A DNA stretch of 64,000 bases from positions 929,001-993,000 of the forward strand of contig JADANN010000170.1 of NCBI GenBank assembly GCA_018806985.1. Direction: 5' to 3'. Source of the DNA: Angiostrongylus vasorum. Taxonomy: Eukaryota > Nematoda > Chromadorea > Rhabditida > Metastrongylidae. A model generated the notes under the pieces. That model did not search any database. It had not been told where the DNA came from and was given only the letters and a program-made list of their open reading frames with translations. Position 1 is the stretch's first letter; each line of letters begins with the position of its first letter. This document shows, one piece after another, positions 24,207 to 35,000 of this stretch. The translations under genes and the position numbers were made by a program.

Positions 24207-24918
24207 CGACTGTTGAATGTACTTCTTTTTTGGAGCGACGAACACGAGAATACATGGGGGAAATGTCTGAATTAGTTCTCTTTATTGTCACAACTACTGT
24301 TCTGTCCAGGAAAATCATTCCCTTTTTTTGATAACACAGAAAGATATCTGCATTTTCCCCACGTGATCAATGTAGATCAATTAATCTCTTCCTGGATCGT
24401 TTGCTTTTTATCTGCCAGTTATGAAATCGATACTCCATTTATGTGTTTCTCTGTCCACTCTATATTCTATAGAAGTTTTTCATTATTTTTAAAAAAGCAT
24501 ACCATCTTCTTCTCGCCATATCGATTTTTTTCACCTCCTGTTCTAAAACTATGTGTTCAGTTTAAGAAGGAGTGTGATGAGTAGTGACGAGGACATAGCG
24601 ATTCACATCAGTGAGACCCCTCCGTCTGACGAGCAACATGGTCTGGTCGATTTCTCTTTAAAAATGGAAAAATATTATTCTAGAAGTAGAGTGATGACAG
24701 AGGCTCAGAAATGCTCAGTACTGAATTTTTTTCGTGAAAGACGTTCGTCTTTCAACTTATCGTAGTTTTATCGAAATGTAGATATCGAGCGTTGTGGATT
24801 ACAAGAGATTGAGCAAGTCATTTTTATAGTTGAAAAAACCGAGTTATCTTAAATCCGTATGAGTAGTCAACTTGCATTCTTTCGTTGATAAGCTAACATG
24901 AGTTTAATAGAGATGTTT

Positions 24919-24962
24919 ATTCGACTAACGTCTCGACGTCTTCCTCTTCCCCGGACAGCGAT
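24919..24962 (-). ncRNA. Decayed hammerhead motif, HHR-A, left arm of hairpin
   Basis: GACG..CGUC-GAGA-CGUUAGUCGAA is kept, but the CUGANGA box is scrambled (CUGUCCGGGG). Confidence 0.45.
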
Positions 24963-24981
24963 GATCACGACATGAGTCTGA

Positions 24982-25024
24982 TCATCGGATCTGAGGAAGA
25001 CGAAAATGTCGAGACGTTAGCCGA
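24982..25024 (+). ncRNA. Hammerhead ribozyme motif, HHR-A, right arm of hairpin
   Basis: CUGAGGA at 24991-24997, stem II GACG-AAAA-UGUC, GAGA in place of GAAA, triplet GUU, then AGCCG. One stem I mismatch (GGAU). Confidence 0.58.
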
Positions 25025-25317
25025 ATAAACATCTCTATTAAACTCATGTTAGCTTGTCAATGAAAGAATACCTATTCATTCTCATAGTATAAAAAATTGC
25101 AATACGTCATTTTTTTGTCGCGTAGTTTTTTATTTAAAATATAAGGACTTCGGTCAGATCTATTTTTTGGCATTGAAAGTTTGAACATGGAATATTCCAG
25201 CTATTCTTGACACGATGACGGGAACTGATAGTAATCTGGAAGTGGAATTGTGTGTTTAGAATTAGACGTCACACTCAAAGATTGAAGAGGTTACGAAGAC
25301 CATATGTACTTTGTTGT

Positions 25318-25466
25318 GAACAATCTCATTATCAACCACAACGATACTGAGATATTCGCAAAACTTCGATCCCGGGCTAGATCGAACCACGATTTGCCTT
25401 TTCCAAGTGCTCGCGCATTACACACTGCGCCACGGAGGTCCTTGCTCTGCGTTTCTCTCAGCTTAT
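25318..25466 (-). repeat. SINE-B variant copy
   Basis: The flanks match SINE-B (AAGCTGAGAGAAACGCAGAG, TGAGATATTCGCAAAACTTC on +). The internal tRNA-like part differs: on the - strand it reads GTGGCGCAGTGTGTAATG and GGTTCGATC, so the head looks replaced. Confidence 0.65.
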
Positions 25467-28255
25467 AATATAGGAAGTCAGAAAGTATTCCATTATTTTT
25501 TATGCTATGGGGAAACAAATTTTTTAGTGAACTAAAAACATGATACATATGTTTGTCGCGCCTGGTCATGAAGCTGTTCACTACTTCTCCACCATCGTTT
25601 TTTTTTGTTCGCTCCGAGTTTTCTTTTTTTATGGCAGCGTGCTAACATAGCATCGGCGAAGATTTCTGGATTCTCCTGTATAAGTGAAGTAGTATTATCT
25701 CCCACAGCGTCAGGAATATCGTCTGCTACGTTATGGTGAATGGTCTTGGTAAAATACATCATATTATGGCATATCGAATATTTTCTTTAACCGAAAATTC
25801 CACACGAGATTGGAAAATCCTTTGCCTTGGCGCAGGATCCTCTTTTTTCGCAGAATTGAGAGAAGAAGGTAAAATTAACCTTATCAACGACATCAAAGAT
25901 CAATGTGACCGGTCCACCAAAAATCTTTGTGATAGTGTTGTTAAGAAAGCCGAGAGTTTCATAGTCGGCAAAAGACATTTTTTTTTCTATAAACTCTACG
26001 GCACACCGTCATTTGAGTTGAAGGAGTCATTGGTAACCATTATTTTACGTCCCAAATTGCAAAGTGTTGCGGTTAAGTGGTGAAAGAAAATCTTAGGAAA
26101 AGAGGAACAACAGTATTGGCCTGAGCTGCAGATGTTGGACATCTGGTGGGAATTTTCCAGTTAAAAAACTATAACGCCCAGATGGAAAAAACGACATTGG
26201 AGCAGGTTCCACGACATTTCAACATGTTTGAGAACGACATCAATATTTCGATGTTAAAGCATGAATCTAAAGTTGTGTCCATGTGGTGTCAAGCCAAATG
26301 GGTATGTCGTGTTACCAGCTCTAACTACCGAAGTCCAACACGTTGTCACGACTAAATTTGCACCTTGTCTCAAAAGCATTCGGCATAACTGAAAACATAC
26401 TGCCGTTCCTTATCAACTCAAATACTTCCTTTTTCCACAATAACCTTTTTAGAATGTAAAGTTTATGTCAGTGGAGAACCAGGTTGAGCGTATTGCTACA
26501 AAGAAAGTCTATGTAGACGACGCTGACAGTTATCGTGAAATCTTCTTGCTAATTCTCATAAGCCTAACAATCCTAAATCCTAAGCCAAATCCTGTTGTAT
26601 GGTAGCTTTTTACTCCAGCATCAGTAAATCTAACAGGGTGATGGCTGTCTGTGCAAGCAAGCAGATTCTTGGACAGGGTTTAGCACGGCGAATCATGCCC
26701 ACCCGATATTGAATGTCAATGAAGTATTACCAGAAGGCAAGGTAATTCAGTATCCTATTTCACCTTCACTGGGTTGGGAATTTCAACTCGTTTGTGACCA
26801 AAACGGTAACGGAAACTTGGAGCTAACGTATCTTTGCCGGTGTTCAGAGATTGTTCATGAACCATATAACAACCGCACAATCAGAAATTCATCATTCTAC
26901 AACGACGTTGTGGTCATCGTGAAGAATTTGGTTCGACAAGCCAATACCATCCTGCGGAATTTATTTATCCTCTGGGGAATGTTATGGGGAAATTGGAGCA
27001 AAATAGAGGAGAGTTTCGGCGACTGACAGCTAAACGACCTTTTTTTAGTGGTGATATTATTCTTATAATATCAACTATTACTCAAACACGACAATCGTTG
27101 TTATTTCGATAGCCGTCTAAAAAATAACTGGTTTCTGGATTTACGATTTAATCAAGAGAAGGCGTTTGTCAGAGGCAATTTCGTTCCTGATATCCTATTC
27201 GTGCTTAATGGAGCGAATATTCTCTAACACTTCAGTTTTATATATCTGACATAAGTGCTAATTATAGTTAACAGCCTATTTCAGAATTAAACAAGGGAAA
27301 GCAAATGGCTTGTGAATCTTACAAGAGCATCGAGAATATAGTAAAGATAGGAAGAACACCGGACTTTGTGCCTGCGAAACAATTCTACTGTTTTTCATGC
27401 TTTTGCCATGGGAACATAGATAGGTGGTTAACAGGATGGAAAATCACTCAAGGCTATAGAATGTGTTATGGAGATGGTGATGCGAGAAGTATCAAATATA
27501 ATATAGTGCAGAATCTGAAATTCCGACCTACATCGAAGCAGAGTTGCTGCCGCTTACACGAATATTTCAAAGATTTGCTTAGTCGAATAAATTTCACAAC
27601 AACAATCGTTACACAAGCACCGTGGGGGACCGTCGCAGGAGATGTCAAGAGCACAGGGAGACGACTACCAACTTGAAAGTCGGACCTTTTAACAAGAATC
27701 CCGGAGGAAAATTGTATTACCATGAAATTAACATAACCGACCGAGAGCTGACGAATTGGCGGTCTGCTGGTGGTCGTTAGAGTCACTTGATCTTCAAAGA
27801 GAGAATAGGTAATGTAGTTGATCCTGTACAAAACGTCAGTGCCTCGTTCTGCTCTATTTAAAGATGAGTTCTTCTTGAATGATGTATTACGTGGGCGTTT
27901 TGACATATTCTACATAGAATCGATAGGAAGCTGGCCGATAGCGCTTTCCTGTGTCACCAATGCTGTAGCCATAAAAACTAGAACATTTTCGCTATCAAAA
28001 TCCGCTAACACATTGGTTGCTTAAATCATATGAAAGTATCAGATTTTCTTAAACTTGCCGTCGTATTCACGACAGCGTTTGTTTTTAGATAAGTGCTGAT
28101 TATTTCACGATAACTGGAGTTCTTTAAAAACTGAGGACTGGATTTACAAGAGGCTGCCATATTACTCTAAGCGTTTATATTATTTTTGTCCAATGTAATG
28201 TTCATAATGGGATTTAAGTTTGAAAAATCATTCAAGTAATAAACAATCTTGAAAA
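25467..28255. other. Unassigned region with several open frames
   Basis: Frames of 100-146 codons occur on both strands (25733-26083 +, 26709-27026 +, 27305-27676 +, 27466-27906 -). Some look gene-like (SLGWEFQLVCDQNGNGNLEL on +), but I recognise no domain, splice pattern or terminal repeats. An old DNA transposon or a decayed gene are both possible. Confidence 0.35.
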
Positions 28256-28376
28256 TTCAAAAGACCGACTTTCTATGAGCCTCGGTATAAATAGTTGATA
28301 TATTTATTTGTATGATCTTATAAACTGATCTTGTTGAGCTGATGCTAGGATGGTTCGTTACCCACCCGATCGTTTA
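28256..28376 (+). mobile_element. PLE terminus fragment upstream of MVK
   Basis: AAAGACCGACTTTCTATGAG through TGATCTTGTTGAGCTGATG matches the first 110 bases of the unit at 44880. The rest is missing. It abuts a SINE-B copy. Confidence 0.5.
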
Positions 28377-28384
28377 AACGAATG

Positions 28385-28590
28385 ATCCGCATGGTGTGGT
28401 GATGAATGCGTTAGCCCCCCCCGGAAAGAGTAGTAGCGCGTTCGTTCCTCACCGCAGACAGCTGCGGTACGGAGTTTTGCAAATATCTCAGCTTCATTGA
28501 AGTTATATCTCAGCATCGTTGTGGTTGTATCACACGTAATACCCCTGCCATGAAAACTTGTAATAGGCAGTAGGTAAAGAAGTTAACAAT
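28385..28590 (+). repeat. SINE-B copy upstream of MVK
   Basis: GCATGGTGTGGTGATGAATG, box B-like GTTCGTTCCTC, then the body, where the segment around ATATCTCAGC is partly duplicated, and a GGCAGTAGGTAAAG tail. Confidence 0.8.
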
Positions 28591-28890
28591 TTATTTTGTC
28601 TACGGAACTTATATAATTTGCTACGGGATGCATTATGGATGTTAATATTTATTCTTAACAGTTCTTGTTCTTAATGCCGTTCCAATAATAAAGGATTGCT
28701 TTGTGGATTTTGAAATTCTTTGTAACGACTGGAAAAATCATGTATAGTGTGTAGAGTAAGGAGAACCGATGAAATTTTTTTTGGAATAAAAGACTTCAAT
28801 AAATATGAAAATTGCTAAAAGCATATATTCTTTCAATTTCTGGAAACCAAAACTGTGTGCTTATAGATAGATTTATTACACTGATCGTTG

Positions 28891-28899
28891 TCATTTTAG
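28891..28899 (+). promoter_or_regulatory. Splice acceptor upstream of MVK start, possible spliced-leader site
   Basis: TCATTTTAG resembles the nematode acceptor consensus TTTTCAG and lies 53 bases before the MVK ATG. I see no convincing upstream exon. The site could therefore be a trans-splice acceptor for a spliced leader, which is inference, or the 3' end of an intron within the 5' UTR. Confidence 0.45.
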
Positions 28900-28952
28900 C
28901 ATTGGACTCGCCAGGCGGTAGTTGCTCAAGAGCGTCGAGTCACGCCAGTCCG

Positions 28953-29045
28953 ATGCGAAATTTGAGCAGCGCACATGGAGGTTTGTACCTCTCCGCTCCG
29001 GGCAAAATCATCCTGTTCGGCGAGCATGCTGTCGTCTACGGACGA
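28953..29045 (+). CDS. mvk: MVK coding exon 1 (N-terminus, ATP-binding SAPGK)
   Basis: The first coding exon runs from ATG to CGA, followed by the donor GTAAGG, and ends in phase 0. The start was chosen because it gives a short N-terminus (13 residues before SAPGK), as in other MVKs. The frame stays open upstream to a TTTTAG acceptor ending at 28899, so a longer N-terminus is formally possible. Confidence 0.9.
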
Positions 29046-32000
29046 GTAAGGCTTTCGAATATTTAAGCATTGATTAAATCAGTGAGTCAGCTTATGTTAC
29101 AATCTGTAGAAATTGTTAACTCTCCTTTACTGTGGTGTTGTGGAGCCAGATGGGAGACGACTAGATTTGGAATGATATGGGATTAGATGTTCATCTTACC
29201 ATACTTCACTGGCACAGCTTATCTTGTTGATATTAGACGGCGATCGCTGGCTCCATAGACTTGCGCACGTACGTCAGTCTCTTTACATCGGCCGACGGTC
29301 GGATCTATTTGAGTTTACCTGATCTGAGTGTCGAGAAGACCTGGCTCCTCAAGGACCTCTTGAAAGCCGCGGATCGGCTTGCTGCCGAGCATCCAGTCGA
29401 AGAAGATCAGCCACCCTCCCTGGAGCTTCTTGTGCCCATCGCTCGGAAGTTATCGGGATCATGTGAAGATCAATGTGGCGTACAACATCTGGCTATTCTT
29501 GCCTTCTGGTATCTACTTCTCGGTGTCGCACACAGGAAAAGGTGTGAATATTCTCACAGCAAAGATTTTTCTGCTTGAAATTCTGCTCCTGGCTACCTCT
29601 CAACTTTTTGTAAATTTCTTCCATTTACAAATCTTCTCCCCGTCTTTTTGAACGTTTCAAGGCAGCAATCCGCTGTCGTCAATCCGCACTTCTCCCTGAG
29701 AGTGTAGCCATAGAAGGAAGCACTTAGACGAATTACTGGGATCAAGTGCTACACTATTATTGAGTGAAATTCCGCTTAAAAAGTCGGAAAATACTAGTTT
29801 GGTATGCTAAAACCGTTGGCGTTCTAATATAGTATTCAGTTAGTAATGTATTCGCATCATAAATTTCGCTTCGGTTTTTCTTCTTTCACCTGCTGTTATT
29901 CGTGACTCGTAGCACTTATTGGGTGTTGTGTTGGTTCAGTTTCTACGCACATCGGAACGTTCTGCACGAAGAAAAAACGGCTACAGGAGATACCTATACT
30001 TTGTCGTAAGTTGTTCCCACTTTTATACTGTTCGTGCTGACACAGTAGTTCGTCACAAATATGGAGTACTACCTCGGGAATGACTACTCAGCAGAAAACC
30101 CTTCTATGAAAACACTTAAATGCATACAGATGTCAGTTCATCATGTTACCTCTTTGATTTGCATTTCGCCCAGCTCATGAGATTTTTCCTATAGTTATAG
30201 GTGTATTGACTATTGAGTTGTTACAAATCTAGGCAGTTTCTGCTCTACTAAAGCGGCTTTCATTTAACCTCATTGTGAATAATCAACATACATCTCTAGT
30301 TTGTTTAGCTTACAGTCGGTTGGTACAAATTTTTACCAAAATCTTCTTTTGAATTTTAAAAATTTGCACCACAATCATGTAATCCGAACAATTTAAAAGA
30401 GTATTGTTCAAGCTGACCATCGTTTAACCCCCAGTAGTAATAGTCATTACCTTCTTAGGTTGTTAATCTAACACGAAGTTGATAAAGACCTCTATTCCGC
30501 TAGAGTTTCGGCGCCTTCGTCTTCCTCAGAGCTGATGGTACTTCTTCTCTATGTGGTGACTTCATCTTTGTATCGAGTCGAACCTTGTTCACTGTAGCAA
30601 CGCCCGAATGAGGCAACCTCACCCGGCGGCGCTCCTCTGTACCGGATTGTTGTTGTTGATATGACTAATGTTCAGCAATCGGTATTATGTTATGTTAGCT
30701 AGCACATAGCGAACAGCAAAACAATATTTTTTTTCAATGTCTTTCTTCAATAAGCAGACACGAGGTTGTTATTATAGAATTTATCAGGATGCAACAGCTG
30801 ACGTTTCGGCGGTTTCGCCTTCTTCAGAGCCTGGAAAGGTCAAATTGAGATACGGTCTCCTGAGCCAAATACTTTTATAGCCTTAGCAGATAGAACTTAA
30901 CAAGTAGATTTGTATTCGTATAAGAAACAGCTTCATTTAAACACCTACCGTTTATTCGTTATAAGTATTTCAGTTGATGGATAGCAGCCGCACAGAGTAA
31001 AACATGGGCGAGGACCGTGTCTGTGTGAGGTCATTGAATTAGCCTGAGGTATGGCGCCAGCTCACGTGTAATGACAAGACACTCCTCCTTGCGGTTCATT
31101 TCTGAATTTTTGGAATTGATCCAAAACGCTTCAAGAGTTTTACGCGCTGATGTTTTCGATTCCTGCGTGAGGGTAGTGACTCCTACTTCAAAATGTTCTT
31201 CGTTATGTCTCTGCGTCCTATGCGAGCCTAGTGGAGTGTTTTGTTTTAAATTTAGATGTGCCGACTAGGTGTTCTTTTATGCGGACGCAGAGCGGTCTAC
31301 CCTGTTTCGGATGGACTGTACCCGAACTCACGCAGTCACCGTCTCTACCGTTAGAGCAAATTATAGCAGTTTTTCGTTGTACACAGAAGCTCATATAGGC
31401 GGTTGCGAACTAGCCGGCGTCTTAGAGTGTCCGATGGTATTTCTATCACTTTTACGGAATTCTCTAGACCAGCCCTTATTAAACAACGTTTTTATGGCTG
31501 CCTTATTTCGTTTGAAATAAAGGGCAAGAAGAACGGAGCCTTGTTTTCGCCAGAATTATCGCTCTGGCCGTGGTTTTTCCTCTGTGCCTATGCCGAGAAG
31601 CTACAGTTTCGTAACCATTTGAAATGGCTATTTGGCGCGCTAGTTTCGAGGATTCTTCCCTCTGCTCTCTACCTGTGCACACGCTGGTGGCGGTTCGTAA
31701 CACATTTCTTATAACTCTCTCGAAAAACTCCTGAAGCGAAAAACATCAGCGCGTTAAACTACTTAAGCATTTCGGATCAATTCCAAAATTCAAAAGTGAA
31801 CCTCAAAGAGGAGTGTCTTGTTATCACGCGTGACCTGGCGTCATACCTCAGGCTATTCCAGTGACCTGACACAGACACGGTCCTCGCCCATGTTTTACTC
31901 TGTGCGGCTGCTATCCATCGACTAACTTAAATACTTACAACAAATAAAGGTAGGTGTTTAAATGAAGTTGTTTCTTATGCGAATACAAATTTATTTGTTA

Positions 32001-35000
32001 AGTTTTTATCTTCTGGGGTTATGAAAGTGTTTGGCTGAGTGGATTGCACGTCAGTTTGACCTTTCCAGGCTCTGAAGAAGGCGAAACCGCCGAAACGTCA
32101 GCTGTTGTATTCTAATAAATTCTACCATAACAACCTCTTGTCTGCTTATTGAACAAAGACATTGAATTATCAATCAACGCCGAGGTTAATAAAAAGTCGG
32201 TCTTGAGAATGTTTTTTCAAGTTGACTTTCACTTAACCTTGGGATTAATAACCAATATCTTATTGGGCTTTTTTTTGGATTAGCTGAACAAAAAAGCTAG
32301 TAAGTGCGCGTGTGGCGCAGTGATCAGAGGCGCCCCGCAATACACATGAGATCGATCCGGGGCCCAAGCCGCAGGCTCACCAACCCTTCCATACTTTTAT
32401 GGTCGGCAAACTGGTAGCATACTTTTTCTGGGAGAATAGCAGCACCGACTGGACGCATCAGCAGGCCACCGCGAGTCATTTTTTTAGGCTAGATATATAT
32501 TGATGCGTTGATCATGATTCGACTCTGATCATCGGCTCTTAGGAAGACGAATACGTCGAAACGTTTGCCCAATAAACATCTTTATCAACATCGTGCTAGC
32601 TTAATAATCCAAGAAGCTACTAAAGGAGTATATCTAGGTGGTTAATAGATGTGACACTAACACCAGTAACTGAAGAGATTCACCCACGCATTATTTCGAT
32701 TGCTTTATTTAGTTCGTTCTTGTTGTGATCCTGAAGTCAGCAACTGCAATAGAGATCGATCTGTAGCGTTACTAAACGGCGTTCAGCAATTTATTACCAT
32801 CTGCAATGCTATCAAGTTTTTTTGGATGACTTTGTTTATTAACATTTAATAGCGTCGAAATTCCAAAACATATGTCTTCGCTCACATCAAAGTTTATTTA
32901 TGACCGTGGAAACCATTGGAATCTACACATTTTTACCGATGAGTCTTTGTTCCACAAGATTTTTTTATTCCAGTCGGCTCTTTATATTTGGTACTAGCTT
33001 TGGGCTGCGGTTGCAGCAATACTACACCTCATAATGCTCGACCAGAAAAGATAAAAAAATGACAGGATGAAAGGAAAGGATGAAAAGGAATACTGCACTA
33101 TATATAGCACTTTACAACTGGGTATTATACACTGTAGTAGTAAGATCAGTTTCGTGGAAGAACTCACTATTAAACGGTAAGCAACAGTACTAACATCGCT
33201 TATGGGCACTCTTCACTTCTGGGAACCATATTCCAAAAAGAAACTGGTAGCGGTTTCGTAGGCATCGGAAAAGAGCGATATTTCTTGGTTTCTGGAATTT
33301 TCATTGGATTTTGTTTGTCTGTTTGTTTTTTCCAGTTTGGGTTTTTATGTTTTATTTTTCCTTTTTATAAATGCAGATTCTAGTGATATTAATGATTTCA
33401 CTACCACTGGGGATTTCGTTCAAGTCTATCGCAGTGCGTTTAGTGGTACTTTTAGAACTATCCATTATTTCTGTATTTGGTGAAGATTTATGATAGGAAA
33501 CCAGCTGAATAGAGATCATAAAGCCTCCAGCTGAATTATTTTTTTCTCCATATTTGCTTCAGTTCTACTTTAAACTTTTTTCTTTGCCGCTAATAGAATT
33601 AATGTTTTGTGTGCGTGTGGCATCGTTAATGTTAGTGTGCGTTAATTAATGGTCGGAGGAGCCTGCGACACACACATGGGATCGATCCCGGCGCCCGTGA
33701 TCCACCAAACCTCCATCCCTCTGGTGTCAGCAAATTGGTACCAGACTCGGAAATTGTCCTGGAGAATAGCAGCACTGCCTGGATACATCAGTAGGCCACA
33801 GCGAGTCATTGTAAAGGCCAGATATGCATTCATTCACCTCCAAACGATGCTTAATGAAGTCGAATGAATGAAGCATCCCTAAAGGATAGATCAATGCCGA
33901 GAGCTTTATCCTTTATTATTTTATTCTTTTTTTACTAAGTCAATAAGCACATTTGCCCTAGTGGCTGATTTACTCGGTCGTCATCCACGTCATTCTTGAA
34001 TTATCACTGTAATTATCTAGAAAGCCTCTTGATTTTGTCATATTTGAGGACGATATTTTTTTCTGAGGTGATTTTTAGGAATCTACTCGCTGTCAAAGCC
34101 ACAGTTCGCTTCAAGTTGCCAAGTTGCGTGGGACTCGGTTCATCGGGTGGGTTCCTAATTCTTTCCTCCGAAAGATTGAACGATTTCGAAAGCTTTTCTT
34201 AGTATGGTGACGAAATTGCAGATAACATCAGTGTTTGATGTACTAAAGTATAGATAGTATTTTTTTAAGGTGCCTACTGCGTCTGTATTGCTACCGCTCT
34301 TCTACAAACCACCGGCCTCATACCGTCCCCGTCAATTGTAGTGAGTGTTCATTTTTCGAAATTGATCGATTTCCTTAATACCACCCCTTTCTTACTATGT
34401 GAAGTCTTCACAGACTGACGAAGACGGTAGTTTAACATGGGAGGATCAGCATCTGGATATGATTCGGAAATGGGCAACCGCGGCCGAGTCTCTGATCCAC
34501 GGGCGTGCGTCGGGTCTGGATGCTGCTGTATGCACCTACGGTATGTAGATCTGTCTATTTCATATTGTCATTATTTCTGATCTGAATACTTCATACAGTC
34601 GAAAAATTATGTTCGACACCTTTAAATGGTCGTGTTCTTGCTCTCAATTCGTTCATTTCGTCGTCTACAGTAAATGGATTAAACAGTTCACCTCAACCAG
34701 TCTCATTCTTCATCATGTCTTCAGTCCTGAAAAACACTAAAGGATCGCTTCGTTCATTTTCGTAGGCGGCTGAGTCCAACTATCCAAAGCATGTGTTGAG
34801 GCTCGAGTTCAGGCAGTGTGGTTCGCCCTGCATAATATGTTTGGTTGTGGTCTCGTGTTATGATTTGACATTGCTTTGATGTGCGTAAAACGTTCTACAC
34901 TTCTGTTTTATGGACATAGCGGACTACAGTCGCAAACTTTTCTGGAATAACTCTTCTACCCCTAAACAGTAGGTGCTGTATTTCCAACTCTTTCTGGATA

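Larger units (their letters stand above)
24862..25092. mobile_element. Hairpin of two HHR-A ends
   Basis: Two arms of about 75 bp (24885-24945 and 24995-25065) share GCTAACATGAGTTTAATAGA and its complement and a hammerhead region each, and meet through a short centre at about 24950-24985. Transcription across it would give a long stem. Confidence 0.65.
30750..32165. mobile_element. Penelope-like element 3 with inverted arms, in MVK intron 2
   Basis: Left arm (about 30752-31160) and right arm (about 31745-32160) are inverted copies of the PLE 3' part: endonuclease C-terminus, 3' region and HHR-B. Between them, on the - strand, lie the GIY-YIG domain (around 31270-31340, RPLCVRIKEH) and RT C-terminus remnants (around 31350-31700, ending near PPPACAQV). 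Many stops are present. The inverted duplication resembles the inverted pseudo-LTR arrangement known for Penelope elements. Confidence 0.82.

Noticed and set aside
27466..27906. 146-codon - strand open frame as a gene
   Set aside because: No domain, splice context or composition to support it, and the opposite strand is equally open.
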